Source: Perca fluviatilis (lineage: Eukaryota > Chordata > Actinopteri > Perciformes > Percidae). From it: a stretch of DNA of 64,000 nucleotides. The notes below the pieces were generated by a model that saw only the letters and a program-made list of their open reading frames with translations, was not told where the DNA came from and did no database searches. The position numbers and the translations under genes are program-made. The DNA lies in assembly GCF_010015445.1 (NCBI RefSeq), contig NC_053116.1:29784285-29848284 (forward strand). Reading direction: 5' to 3'. Positions 12,301 to 26,159 of this stretch are shown here, one piece after another (positions within the stretch are counted from its first letter, which is position 1; each line of letters opens with the position of its first letter).

Positions 12301-15300
12301 TAATCCAAATGTCAGTGAGTCTGAACTACAGCCGCAAAGAAAGGATGAAACATCAGCAGTGTATGACTTACTGCAAAGGCAGAATGAAATATCAACATTG
12401 CTTATACCACAACAAACTGCTCATTTACTACCACCAAGAGAAATACCTTTTTTTTTTTTTTTTTTTTATGGGTATCCTTTGGATTATAAATCCTTTTTAT
12501 AAGAGCATTCGAACATTGTGTGGAGAGCAATGCCAGCAACAAAGGGGATTGCTTGTATTTCCTGGATAAATACACAAGGACATCCAAAAGAGCTAGTTCG
12601 TAGCTGTCAGTATATGGTCCCAGACAGAGACTATACTATGGCCAAACAACTGTTACAAGAACACTTTGGCAATGAACACAAGATCACCGCAGCATACATG
12701 GAGAAAGTCCTAAGCTGGCCAGGCGTAAAACCCGGAGGACGTCAAATCTCTTCAAGCTCTGTGTCCACAGTTGAAGGAGAAAACGCATAGGGACAAGATA
12801 AACTTTTTAAAAGAAAAAAGGAGTCCGTTTTGGTTGCCTTTGCATTGGGCATATGAGTAAGGATTGCGATTAGCGCTTGACTTGCAATATGTGCCTCCAA
12901 AACCATCCTAGCATCCTTCATATCAACCATCAGGTGAGAAAAAAGCAGCACAGATCATAAACCGCCCAAGGAAACATCTGTGAACAGCGCACTGATCTCT
13001 CTGCAAACATGTGGTCATACAGGGGCTGGATTTTATTCATTTTACCAGTTCAGGTAAAATCCAGCAAAGGAGACAAAGTCATACAAACGAATGCATTTCT
13101 TGATCCAGGCAGTACAGTCACATTGTTCAGAAAACCTGATGATGAAGTTAAATATGACTGAAAGGAAAACTCAAATCAGTCTACGAACCATGGGCTCAAG
13201 TTCATCAGTTTCCAGTCACCGGTTGACTGGTTTAGAGCTTGCAAATCTCACTGGAAAGCGGTTCTACGACTTACCAGAGGTCTACACTCAAAGGATGCCT
13301 GTAGGAACAGACGGCATCATCAAAGAAGAGGAACTGGCTAAGTGGCCGCCCTTGGATGGTGTTTGTTCCTCGCATACAAGCGGACGTGGAGTGCCTCCAA
13401 ACTGCTTGAACCCTGGGAAGTTGTAAACAGTCATGGAAAATGGACCCTACGCCATTAGGACCCTATTGGGGTGGGTTATTAATGGCCCCATTCAAGGATG
13501 CAGTAATGAGCGGTGTGAGAGAGGCCACACTGCTACTGCTAACAGGATCTCCATAGAAAGGCTGGAGGAGTTACTGAATGATCATTACAACCATGATTTT
13601 AATGAACCTACAGCAGATGACAGGAGAAGGGAGACAAAAAGTAAAGCAGCCACAGCGAAGAGGAAATCTAGCTGTGTGAAGAAACAAGATTAATCAAAAG
13701 AGGAATACAGCAACTCACCTGGGAGAGAGACAACCAGGGGGAGTGGGTCTTATGAAAATAAGCGCAAGGGAAGGACTCCCAAAGCCGCCTCCAAGCTGCG
13801 TGAGTGAGGATGAGAAGGAGCAGCCGGCTGAAGGTGACTCCAGTAAAGAGAAGAACAAGAAGAGGAAGCGACGTAGGATTAAAGGTCAGGATTCCTCTTT
13901 CAGCAATGAGAAGAGTGACGAGGATAATGACGACCCAGATGGAAAAGAAAGCAAACCCAAAAAGATCTGCAAAATCCTGAAGGACGACAAGCTGCAGACA
14001 GAGCCGAGAGATGCTCTAAAAGAAGGGGAGAGGAGGAAACCAAAGCAGGAGAGAAAATCGGAACATCAGGCAGATGAATCTCAGCAGAAGAAAGGTGCTG
14101 CTGTTAAAGTGTCCCCTGAGGAGAAAGGTGAGAGGAAGCCTAAGATTAAAAGTGAGAAGAGACTGTCCGGAACCACAAGAGAAGGAAAGTCGTCAGAAGG
14201 TGTGGCAGACGAGGGTCCTAAAGATGCTACTGTGAAGAAGGCAAAAGCTCCATCTGTAGAGGACAAAATATGGATAAGGATAAGATCAAAGAAAAGGAAA
14301 AGGCCAAAAGACCTTCTGCAGGAGGCTGAAATATAAGTTGTAATAGTCAAACATTACTGGCCCCATCTCAGATTTTTAAGGTGTTTGATTTATTTCAAAT
14401 GGTTTGTTTGCTGCATTATGTTAATATTTATTGAATAGTTTATGCTCTCCTACCATTAACAATTAGGGGCCGGTGTGTTGGAGCCATTTCACCACTTTGT
14501 TTGTATAGGCTACTATGTTTATTTCAATGTGCAGTTTTATGTTTGAACACTGGGTGGAGCATTGCCTTTGGGAAGGCATAAAGCTAATTAGCCCCAGGTA
14601 CACAGGTGTGTGGGAAACAGCTTTTTACCGTGCTTGTCGTGTCAGTTTGGTCAGTGTTTCAGTTGTTTGACAAGGAAACTAAACCAGAAATGAAATAAAA
14701 TGGACTCTATGCTTGTGCGACGATAAGCAGGCAGTTACTGAAAATAAATGGGTCACAGCACCGAAATGCAGAGAAATTGTGGACATTGATTATTGGCACG
14801 CAGAACACACGTCCAAGCAAGTTCTCCCCTGATCCCATCATATTGGCCTAATGTAAGAGTTGATAAAAGACTCTACAGATTCTCCTAGCCTTCTTTTCTT
14901 GCAGCCCCTGGTGTAAATATACTTTAGGCAGGGTGGGAAACAAACAAAACACACTCTGCAGGGCTCACAGTCCTGTTCTGTGCCATTTCCATACTAGTCA
15001 GTGATGTTCCCCGTAGAGGACACAATCAGTGGTTCAGAAGTAGAAATTCCTCAGTATTTGAGGGGATCTGTGATTTGGTGACTGTGGAGGCCATTTGAGT
15101 ACAAAGAATTCAGTCACGTTCAAGGAACTAGTTTGAGATGATTTGAGCTTTGTGACATGGCGCATTATCTTGCTGGAAGTAGCCATTAGAAGATGGGTAG
15201 ACTGTGGCCATAGCAGGATGGTTAGCAACAGTACTCGGGTGAACAAAACCCTATATATCAATCGCATAACAAATCCACACAGATCATTTTCTGAAACTAC

Positions 15301-17781
15301 AAGAAATTCACATTAGGAGAAGAATAGATTTGCAAAAACCCACCTCCTGAGTTTCTCCGTATTGTGACATTCGTGACCAACCGGGCCATGTTGCGAAGAG
15401 TGACGCTTTGCTGTGGAGTACGGTCAAATAAGGTTTATATAATAATATTTACCATCCATTACGTGAGCTAAGCACATAGATTATAAATCCGATTGAATAT
15501 CCCACTACAGGCTCACCTTGCGGATCTCATAAAGTGAGATACCGATGGATAAAATGGAGATAATAAATATACAAATGGCGTAATAATAGTAATTGTCGAC
15601 AATCCACAGGGTGATGCTGAACACTTGGAACACGTAGAACGGGTTGAGGACCTAAAGTGGCCAGATCAAAAGAGAGACAGAAGGAAGGAGCAAGTTCAAG
15701 TTGATACTTCACCTGGATTTGTAACAAAATATCACTTAAAACGTTCCAAACCATCATTAAAAGTAAAAAAAAAAATAAATAATCAATCTGAGGCAGTATG
15801 AAAGACAATTTTCCATCTCACCTCCTCAAACAGCAGTTTCACGTAAGACTTCACCTGCACATCAATGAGGTTCGGCCCATACATGAGTCTCCTAAAAGAA
15901 GTCATGTCATGAATTACTCAGCAGTGCCCTCTGAGATTAAAGACTCCCTTTATTTCTCCATGCATGCATCCTTTCCTACCTGAGGCTTTGCTCCAGGTGA
16001 CTCAGGCCCTTTTGGAAGCCATACACGTCATTGCAGGTCCAGTCCTCATTGAGGACACTACAAATAAAGATGGAAGGTTTCAACATTAGTTAATAAAAGA
16101 AATATTATACTTTCTAGCTGTATATTGAGAACATAACTGAATACAATAAGAAAGAAGCAGTGCCTAAAAACAGTCTGAATACAAATATACAGGATGAATC
16201 TAGCTGCTCGGTACTCAGTGCTATGTTCCTCTTTTTCCTGTTTTTAGTACCTGACACGACAGAAAGCTCCTTTCCTGCCCAGCCAGATGTAGCGCAGTCC
16301 TTTAAACAGGTAGTAGCGCAGCAGCGTTTTCTGTAACACAATAATGGTCCCTTTCAGTCTGGTAAAAGAAGATCACTCAGCACATCATTCTGCTGACTTC
16401 TTCCTTACCTCCTCCTTGTGCAGCTGAACTGTATCTCTCCATTCAATTTCCTCCAGCTCTACCACCATTTCCAAACTGAAAGGGACAAAGCAAGTAGGTA
16501 GAGGCTCCATACAGTTTTTTTTACTTTTATCTGACTTTTGTTAGTTTGTTTTCAGGTATGTGTTGAAAGGCTAAATATGATGCTGTGAGGATAGCGACAT
16601 GTAGCTGACCTGCTGCAATCCATCTCCTCTGTGAGGACCTCCACCAAATGCTGCTGGCCAAAACTGTCCTGAAGGAAAGATGACACCGATACATGTGTGA
16701 TTGCTGGGAAATAGGCATTTGACCAATCAAGATATGCAGTGAATCAGAGCACAACACATAACACTGCCATAGACATGGTCCTCTTTACCATCTTACACTA
16801 ACATTCATGCTTGGTGGTCAGAATGTCATGAGACCGAACCGATAAATATAGCTAGTTGTATGTTAATGTGGAAAAGACTAAAAGCATTTTGGACATCAAC
16901 CTTTTAAACTAACATTTCAGTGCAGGAGGTTTTATTAAAGAACCTAGAAGGATAATGTGCGACAAAGTAAAACGCAGGTCAGCTGCAATTCCTGCAATGC
17001 AAAGAGAAAAGTAAGTATTAATGACAGTGGGTTTTAAATCTAAGTAGGAATTAATTTATTTCCTCACTCTTATTAGCAGAACATCTGCCAAAGCCAGATG
17101 GCAGGAGCAGCAGCGTGCCAGGACAGCAAGCCTTGGGCGCCAGTGAAACACGATCAGGAGGACACCCAAGGACAGCACGGCAGCCAGACGACACAACCAC
17201 AACCGCCAGCGCACCCACTTATACCCCTGAACATCCTGTTGGGAAAAAGGAGTCAGACAGTCCATTCAGATTCAACCAAAGGTTAATTTCCATACAGCTG
17301 GTATATCTGCACCCATCTTACATGATAAACCGCCACTGCGGCTTTTAACAGTGATACCTGAAACAAGTGTGACAGAAAATGTTTAAAACCACTGATTTCT
17401 CTGTATCTGTTAAATATAGCAAGAGTATAGAGACCATGCACATCTCTAAGTTCTTCATCCGCAGGTGTCATTGTACGTTTTCACACCACACTGAAGCAAG
17501 CTAAGCACACTACCGCTTTCACCAGTCTTATCTGTCGACAAAGACCGCAACCTCACTTATATTTGCTGTATTTTCCCCATTGTTTTCCCCTTTTCTTTTC
17601 TTTTCTTTACCATATCTAAGTCTTGGATGCAAACATAATTGGCCACACTTGTGGCCACTGTAGGTATAGCAGTTAAAAAAAAATAATAATGTGGAGGCTC
17701 TTACCATGTGAGAGTCCGGACTGAGCAGGGGGTCTCGTGGACTGGGTGACGGGAGTCCGCTCTGCGGCTCCACCACACTAC
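364..17781 (-). CDS. atp13a2: ATP13A2, P5B-type lysosomal polyamine/cation-transporting ATPase (27 exons placed, both ends incomplete)
   Basis: A P-type ATPase of the P5B class; in vertebrates ATP13A2 exports polyamines from late endosomes/lysosomes. Exons, 5' to 3': 17705-17781, 17068-17235, 16610-16668, 16409-16475, 16251-16330, 15980-16057, 15822-15891, 15517-15651, 15344-15410, 10350-10481, 8946-9107, 8573-8683, 8341-8387, 8055-8243, 7748-7954, 6100-6210, 5233-5389, 4963-5074, 4730-4854, 4461-4613, 3781-3873, 3434-3513, 2484-2636, 2244-2340, 1750-1973, 1401-1552, 364-533. Phases agree throughout except for one frame break (4461-4613). Visible motifs: N-terminal hydrophobic hairpin, GESVPV actuator loop (9107 down), [10 protein letters not shown] phosphorylation site split across 8055/7954, KGSPEM nucleotide site, [14 protein letters not shown] hinge, then the C-terminal membrane helices. 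About 1092 residues are read; human is about 1180. The start exon is not certain (a 31-nt exon at 17985-18015 joins in frame but lacks ATG). The last exon probably lies left of the window. Confidence 0.95.
1020..1240. repeat. L2-like dispersed repeat in the ATP13A2 intron
   Basis: Contains GGGAAGAAACCGGAGCACCC and GGAGAAAACCCATGCAAGCA, the same family words as at 46585. An ATTTGTTTATTTATTTGATT simple tract precedes it. There is no coding content. Confidence 0.5.
2657..3168. mobile_element. MITE with TAAAGTGCTCATATTATGCT termini
   Basis: A 512-bp non-coding element in an ATP13A2 intron. TAAAGTGCTCATATTATGC at the left is matched by its reverse complement ending at 3168. The interior has no ORF of note. 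A related partial sequence with CATATTATGCTCATTTGTAG lies near 9488 in a downstream intron, so the family is dispersed. Confidence 0.75.
4080..4410. mobile_element. TTAA-flanked MITE, 331 bp
   Basis: Terminal inverted repeats of about 23 bp (TTAAAGGTGCAGTAAGC inward from both ends, one mismatch) with TTAA at each end. The interior is non-coding. It lies in the ATP13A2 intron immediately beside the exon with the frame break. Confidence 0.8.
4461..4613 (-). other. atp13a2: ATP13A2 exon with an apparent one-base frame break in a C6 run
   Basis: The exon enters in frame as [18 protein letters not shown] and stays good to about 4530. It then leaves frame at a run of six C on the minus strand (six G at 4524-4529 on plus). 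The rest reads as family-like sequence ([16 protein letters not shown], ending ITQ) only in the neighbouring frame. That second frame is also the one that joins correctly to the next exon at 3873. The exon is 153 nt where the flanking phases require one base fewer. Either the assembly has one extra C or this copy carries a real frameshift. Confidence 0.8.
5640..6070. mobile_element. Dispersed element (431 bp) flanked by an 11-bp target duplication
   Basis: Starts AGTCTCGCTTTGCCAGACC. The flanking AATATGAGAGT at 5629-5639 is repeated exactly at 6071-6081, a clear target-site duplication. An 11-bp duplication suggests a SINE/LINE-type insertion, though class is not certain. The same terminal motif occurs in reverse near 20435-20461 (GGGTCTGGCAAAGCGAGAC). 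It sits in an ATP13A2 intron 29 nt from the donor of exon 6100-6210. Confidence 0.7.
7097..7676. mobile_element. TTAA-flanked MITE, about 580 bp
   Basis: Inverted termini of about 30 bp (GCACTATGAGTTCCTGCATGG inward from the right, one or two mismatches at the left) with TTAA at both ends. The interior is GC-richer than its surroundings and carries only chance ORFs. It lies in an ATP13A2 intron. Confidence 0.75.
9485..9960. repeat. Remnant dispersed repeats in an ATP13A2 intron
   Basis: CATATTATGCTCATTTGTAG resembles the left end of the 2657-3168 family. Further right, GGTATCGAAAAAAGTATCG-type sequence resembles the interior of hAT-like MITEs such as 32733-33440. Both are incomplete and no termini could be paired. 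Confidence 0.4.
10802..11072 (+). repeat. 5' LTR of the BEL/Pao-type element
   Basis: Begins TGTGTTGGAGC and ends GTAAGCA, fitting the TG...CA rule. It matches 14474-14729 over its length apart from scattered substitutions and a 12-bp insertion near 10949-10963 (GGAAAGTAGACA region). AATAAA-like sequence occurs near its 3' end. Confidence 0.88.
11238..11702 (+). pseudogene. gag-like N-terminal ORF of the LTR element (154 aa)
   Basis: An open frame from ATG 11238 to TGA 11700-11702 encodes a charged, helical protein ([37 protein letters not shown]), consistent with the N-terminal part of BEL/Pao gag. The stop is immediately followed by continuing gag-like sequence in other frames (from 11714), so the ORF is truncated relative to an intact gag. 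There is no host gene match that I recognise. Confidence 0.65.
11714..12950 (+). pseudogene. Remainder of gag of the LTR element, broken by frameshifts, with zinc-knuckle remnant
   Basis: Pieces in different frames: a Ser-rich then Ala/Glu helix ([20 protein letters not shown]), a Gln-rich middle (12167-12450), a 19-base T run at about 12449-12467, then the typical fish BEL gag block [19 protein letters not shown] and [13 protein letters not shown] (12570-12730). A CCHC-type remnant with an internal stop lies at about 12830-12920 (IGHMSKDC). Frame changes and stops break it in several places. Confidence 0.7.
13085..13615 (+). pseudogene. Protease-like and pol N-terminal fragment of the LTR element
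   Basis: [11 protein letters not shown] at 13096 on resembles the aspartic-protease-like active site of BEL/Pao pol. Frame changes follow, then [17 protein letters not shown] and [19 protein letters not shown] (13433-13605), which in intact elements lie just before the reverse transcriptase. The similarity stops abruptly at about 13610-13620, where unrelated sequence begins. Confidence 0.65.
13617..14336 (+). pseudogene. Lys/Glu-rich coding segment captured between the LTRs
   Basis: Directly after the pol fragment the protein becomes highly charged and low in hydrophobics. One frame continues from pol ([19 protein letters not shown]) to a stop at about 13690. A second open frame runs 13743-14336 ([55 protein letters not shown]). 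It resembles the disordered basic/acidic tail of a nuclear protein, but I do not recognise the source gene. Near 14265 a neighbouring frame gives a better charged ending ([13 protein letters not shown]), suggesting a frameshift. Uninterrupted coding-like sequence suggests capture of a spliced host transcript. Confidence 0.55.
14474..14729 (+). repeat. 3' LTR of the BEL/Pao-type element
   Basis: Second copy of the 10802-11072 repeat, beginning TGTGTTGGAGC and ending GATAAGCA. It is preceded by a short purine-rich AGGGG motif that could be the remains of a polypurine tract. The few differences from the 5' LTR suggest a moderately old insertion. Confidence 0.88.
15055..15245 (-). pseudogene. Tc1/mariner-like transposase fragment
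   Basis: The minus strand reads [11 protein letters not shown] and, after a frame change, [10 protein letters not shown], the two best conserved blocks near the third catalytic Asp of Tc1 transposases. Only about 60 codons remain and they contain stops and frame breaks. It sits in the same ATP13A2 intron as the LTR element, about 300 bp past its 3' LTR. Confidence 0.75.
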
Positions 17782-19763
17782 CTACAGAACAGGTACGCAC
17801 TGTTAACACAACTATCCTACTCCTCTCACAACGTTTGAACTAAGCACACAACGCACACCCTCAATACTAACAAAACACCCTCTGCAACGCTCTAGTCGAG
17901 TCCATGGAGCAAATGGCAATAGGATACAATACAAACACAGTCAAACTTTAGGAAGATATGTGAGCTGTGTTTAGGTTCTAGTACCTCCCACAATCTGAGT
18001 ACGACGGAAACACTCCTGTAGAAATGCCGTAAGTATTATACGTTTGCTATGAACTCGTAGTAAAGTCTATGTATAAACAGTATAAAATAACCGAAAAAAA
18101 AAAAAAAAAAAGGAGGGGAGAAAAGGTTTTTTTTTTTTTTACCTAGATGCTCGCTTCCGCATCTATCCGAAGATGTAGGGACAATCGACACTAACTTATT
18201 TCGTGTTAAGACACATTTGAGGAAAAAAAAAAAAAACCTCACCGCCAACTCGAAACCGTGCGTATTATTGCATATTTGCCCGAAATTATAAAAATATAGA
18301 CTGTAGTAATGCCGCTGTTGTAGCCCACCTTCCTTTTTTAACTGCGTGCAGTGTCTCGAGCGTCTGAAACCGGACTACTTTACTTGTTTAACCGGATTTT
18401 TAAGCACTCTGAAACACGAGCCCCCACAGCCATTTCCGACGACAAATGAAAAAAATAAAATCTTGTTAAATATGTGGAAAGGAAGGACATTTAATGCTTT
18501 TATTCCACATTGTTGCAATGTCACGACTGTTGACTGGAGCTGCACCGAGAAAACGGACGCTACAAGATTGTATCATAGGCTAGTCTACAAACAAAAATTA
18601 ACGGTTGTGTATATATGTTGTCAGTATATTATTGTTCATATGACGACACTAACAACCTGACAGGGAAGGCAAACATCTCAACATTGTCATATGTTCGGAT
18701 AAAGGCAAACTCATCAATACATTTGACAGTTTTACTCTCCCTTGGCACCAACATACACGTATCAGTCTTATCAAAGATTCCACACATCAACATGAATTCA
18801 AACAATTAGTTAAACATCAAGTTATCACTAAGGTAATAGTTTCCTCATGATAAGAGTATGTTGGTTGTGAAGGACACCAGAACAAGTGTTCTATTATTCT
18901 GTCCTACTTGTTGTGCTTGTACTGTGTGGGCATTCCTCTACATACAGTAGTACACATCCCATACACACTGCCCAGACAGTCATCTGTTTAGTCATACAAG
19001 GCTTTCACGTGATTGTAGCATAATCATGTGAAAGCTCATCAAGGCGAATGTAACGTGTTATTTTGCCAAATCACATGCTTGCATCGTTCTAACTAGGCCA
19101 ATCTCTATCTCCAGTATCAAGTCTGCAATCAAATGACTCTTATGTTTAAAGTAATTCATCATGGTTTGCGGTGTGTCAAAGCTACACAGTTACAGCCAAA
19201 TTCCAGCTGGTTTCAAGTAACCAATCCATGCACAATACTTTACCTAAATAGACTGACACCTTCTGATTTTAAATTACCTTTGTCCCCCAGGCATCAATCA
19301 ATAAGTCTGTTCAAAGGGACACCTACATTTGAAGGAGAGGCGCACTTCCAACAAGGCCATAGCGGATATTACATCACTAACTATGACCATTCATTCTGCA
19401 TTGTCCGATTAGCTGTAGATTACCCAGACTTTCAGTTTCATCATCCATCAAAACCATTATGCGGCAAGTTTCTATCTCGAAAAAGGGAAACAAGTATCCG
19501 CAAGTCACAGACACCCAGCAGTCATCTGAGCTGATGGTGCAAGAAACAACCCTTAACCTCAAATAGCACCACACCAGCTTCGTCTACAGTACAAGCAATG
19601 CCAAGACTGAAAGCCTGGTTGGTGGACCAGTCTGACACTTAAATGATCTTTAGAGTAAGCCATCTCTGTACTGAAATTACTTATCAGCCTACAAATAAGC
19701 CAAATCCTAAAGCTCATAAAGGCAGATTTATCTGTTGGGTTCTAATTGAGGTCTGTGGAGGAC

Positions 19764-19795
<32 letters not shown>

Positions 19796-20819
19796 ACAGC
19801 TTCTAAAAAGAGACGCTGCTGTTGAATTTGAAGGTCATTTTTCACAGCTGTGACCTCAAATGAAATTCCTCCCATCTCCATTGTAATGGAGAGGAAGCAG
19901 AGATGGATATCTCACTGTCAGCCATGCAAATAAAACAAACCGCTTGGATTTATACCACTAGAGCTAAGAAGGTGAGAAATTGTTTTCTTTTCTTTTCTCT
20001 TTTGTAATTTAGGTAAAATTACTCTTTAAACTTAATTTCACCCCACTAGGCACGTTTGTATTTGAAGAACAGTTCTTCTCACTAAGCTAGCTACTCAATA
20101 GAAGGACAGTTTAACGGAAAACTAAATGCTTATAAATTGCTTTGATCAAAATAAGTTATTTTCCTGATTGATTGCCAAATGGTAGTTCAATTAAGATCTT
20201 AACCCAAGTTAACTAGCTAGCTTACCCCTGTCAACACTGACTTGACTAACGTTAGTGTCCATGGCAAGTGTTGAGTTTGACAAAGGTAAGAAAAATGGGT
20301 AATAATTTGACAGCAGATTATTCTGTCATTTGTTGCCCCCATATAACATGCAGTCAGTCAACTTTTGTAGCGAAGTGCATTACAAACTACCGTTCGTTTT
20401 TGGTTTTAGCTTACAGTTAACAGTAGCGTGCTTTGGTGGAGGGTCTGGCAAAGCGAGACGGTTAGCAAACATCTGTTTAGCTTCAGTCTGCTCTCGGGAG
20501 TGAAGGGTTGGTTAACAGCATTCAAACACACTTACCACGCCTAAGGTTATCCATCATCTGCTCACGATGACAGCCTCCACATTACCTTCTTTCACACCAT
20601 CGCAACCTAAATGACAGACTGCCTCCTAACCAGACAATAACCAGAAAAACAATATTATCCCACGATCCCAAACTATACCCTTCTACGGGAAGTCGCGTTG
20701 TCCAAAATAGTCACAAGCGAGCCCATGTGTCGAAACACCGTAATACCGCCTGCTACAACAGTTACAGTAACGTTTACGGTGGAACCGTATTTCTGCTCAG
20801 CTCCTCCATATAGCAGATC

Positions 20820-20850
<31 letters not shown>

Positions 20851-21128
20851 GATTAAATGATGCGATTTAATAATTTTATTTTACCTGATTAGCAGTTTTA
20901 TTTGTATGCTTTTGCCAATATCCTACACATTTGTATTAGGAGTGAAAACGTCACAGAAAACCAAAACTGTTTTTATTTGTAGGTCATCCTTTGTAAAGTG
21001 CTGATAAGTATAAACTTAGGCTTTAAAACATTCATTAATGGTTTTGTAGCTTTTAGCCATTTATAAGAACAGATTTAGGGTTGCGAGTTTGTGAATCCCT
21101 TTGGCTGGTGTTTATTCTCCTAGTGCTC

Positions 21129-21134
<6 letters not shown>
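17782..21134. other. Spacer upstream of ATP13A2
   Basis: Contains the unplaced ATP13A2 5' end, with a candidate 31-nt exon at 17985-18015 and a possible leader exon ending ATCTAG|GTAAAA near 18142. Poly-A/T runs at 18093-18110, two TA tracts, and the end of a dispersed element at about 20435-20461 are also present. The ORFs here (for example 19133-19534) show no family resemblance and look like chance. Confidence 0.5.

Positions 21135-21202
<68 letters not shown>
21135..21202. repeat. (TA)34 tract bordering the palindrome
   Basis: 68 bp of TA. Shorter TA tracts occur at 19764-19789, 20821-20846 and 56231-56259. Self-complementary TA is prone to cruciform extrusion and length change. Confidence 0.9.
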
Positions 21203-21205
<3 letters not shown>

Positions 21206-21236
21206 ATTGCATTGCACTTTTTAAAACGACGCTGAA

Positions 21237-22086
21237 GTTGACTTCCGATTCGCAGCTTCCGATTCAGCAGTTAAGGGAAAATTTAAGGGGAGCTTAAAAC
21301 TGTTGCTGAGTGACTGATCCTCTGTTTTTTTTAACCTCTTACTTCTCTTATTACGGTAAATTATTAATTATGTCTAAAACACACTATTAGATTTGTGAAA
21401 ACTTTATTGTCTTTATGAAAAAGCAATAAAGGGAGATTTCAGTTTTTTTCATATGTAGACCACATTAGACCAGGTCCAGATCTAAAACCACTATACCTAG
21501 ACTTGTCGAATCTGGACTAAATTATCCCAGAGAGGCTATTGATTCTTAAAAACACAGTTTCAGATTTATGAAAGCTTTATTCTATTTGTGAAAATGCAAT
21601 AAAGGGTGATTTTACAGCTTTTTTTCATATATAGACCACATTAGACCAGGTGGTTTTGGACCTGGTCTTATGTGGTCTACATATGACAAAAACGGTAACA
21701 TCTACCTTTATTGCATTTTCACAAATAGAATAAGGCTTTCACAAATATGAAGCTGTGTTTTTAAGACTATTTAGCCTGTCTGGGATAATTTAGTGGAGAT
21801 TTGGCAAGCCTAGGTGTAGTGGTTTTAGATCTGGACCTTGTCTAATCTACATATGAAAAAATAAATAAACTGTGAAATCTCTTTATTGCGTTCTCAAGTG
21901 TGTTTTAGACATAATTAATAATTTACCTTAACGACTAACACTCTTTCAATACAGTAAGAGGCTCAAAAAACGGAGGATCAGTCACTCAGCAATGTAAATT
22001 GTTTCCCTGCCGAATCGGACAGTTTTAAGTTTCCCTTAAATTTCCCCTTAACTGCCGAATCGGAAGTTACGAATCGAAATATCAAC
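21237..22086. repeat. Large imperfect palindrome (arms about 415-425 bp)
   Basis: The left arm (21237-21651) is the imperfect reverse complement of the right arm (21661-22086), meeting at ACCAGG TGGTTTTGGA CCTGGT near 21656. Both outer ends show CTTCCGATTCGGCAGTTAAGG-like sequence. Each arm contains two direct copies of a roughly 75-bp unit (CAATAAAGGGAGATTTCAG... GACCACATTAGACCAGGT), so that unit is present four times. A 68-bp TA tract abuts the left end. It is probably a foldback-type non-autonomous transposon. Confidence 0.85.
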
Positions 22087-22828
22087 CTCGTTACTGTAGA
22101 GTCCCTGTTTATATGCAGCTGGTCAGTAAATTCTCTGCAAACCGACAAATACAAATAGTGACCACATCACAATAGACCCTGGGATAAATGTTGACTTGTT
22201 GAAGCAGGAAACCACGTGTCAGTTTAACATCAATGATGGCTTCATTCCATTAAGTGTCCCAGTTAGCCATGTCAGTAAGTGATTATGGACAATACCAGAG
22301 CACTGGAACTGGCTCACCAAAATGGAATGCAGCCATCAGTGATTCCACCTGTTTTTCCTGCTTTGACAAGTCAAAATTTGTTATGAAAGGAGCCTTTTTG
22401 GCAATTAAAAAGGTCCCATTAGATCCTTCAATATTGTCCATTGCAATGTAAGTTGCAAAGCCAATCAACAAAAGGGTAATTTGTTCTTTCCTGATCCAAA
22501 ACCATTCAATTTCCAAAATGAGCCCAGCACATCTTTAATGAACACATATTTAAATATTTACAGTCAGAGTACAATTCCATGAGCTTCTCCCAACAATAAA
22601 TACAACAGAGCCTAGTATTTTCACTTTGCAGACAAATAGTAGTTCTTTCCAGCACCCTTTTCTCACAATCTCCTGCCTTCCTCCTCCTCATTAAATCACA
22701 CTCACACACTCATTGAAACCACAAACAGGTGCTGATGTATGCAAAAGTTAGTGGTTGGCTCTTCTCTTCCTCTTTACTTAGTTTAAGGTATTATTAGTGG
22801 ATCTTGAGCCAGCTGGATGTTCACATGT
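22087..22828. other. SDHB 3' UTR and spacer
   Basis: No gene is recognised. The part next to 22828 should hold the SDHB 3' UTR on the minus strand; the short ORFs here are not convincing. Confidence 0.5.

Positions 22829-26159
<3,331 letters not shown>

Larger units (their letters stand above)
10802..14729 (+). mobile_element. Degenerate BEL/Pao-type LTR retrotransposon, non-autonomous, carrying a foreign ORF
   Basis: Two near-identical direct repeats (10802-11072 and 14474-14729) bracket a 3.4 kb interior. The interior reads left to right as a gag-like coiled coil, a second gag segment, a zinc-knuckle remnant, a protease-like stretch ([11 protein letters not shown]), and the start of a pol segment ([19 protein letters not shown]). 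This order matches BEL/Pao elements of fish. No reverse transcriptase core, RNase H or integrase is seen. After about 13615 an unrelated Lys/Glu-rich coding stretch runs to 14336. Several stops and frame changes break the ORFs, so this copy cannot be autonomous. It lies in the ATP13A2 intron between exons 15344-15410 and 10350-10481, antisense to that gene. No clear target-site duplication was found. Confidence 0.85.

Noticed and set aside
17528..17809. Reading the first ATP13A2 exon from its upstream in-frame extension (starting at GTG)
   Set aside because: The upstream part is intron ending in a CTGTAG acceptor; there is no ATG.
18116..18160. ATGCGGAAGCGAGCATCTAG as the ATP13A2 start exon
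   Set aside because: It splices to 17781 or 18015 in a frame that gives an immediate stop or the wrong protein; at most a leader exon.
19133..19534. 133-aa plus-strand ORF in the ATP13A2-SDHB spacer
   Set aside because: Composition and lack of any motif suggest chance; nothing in it is family-like.
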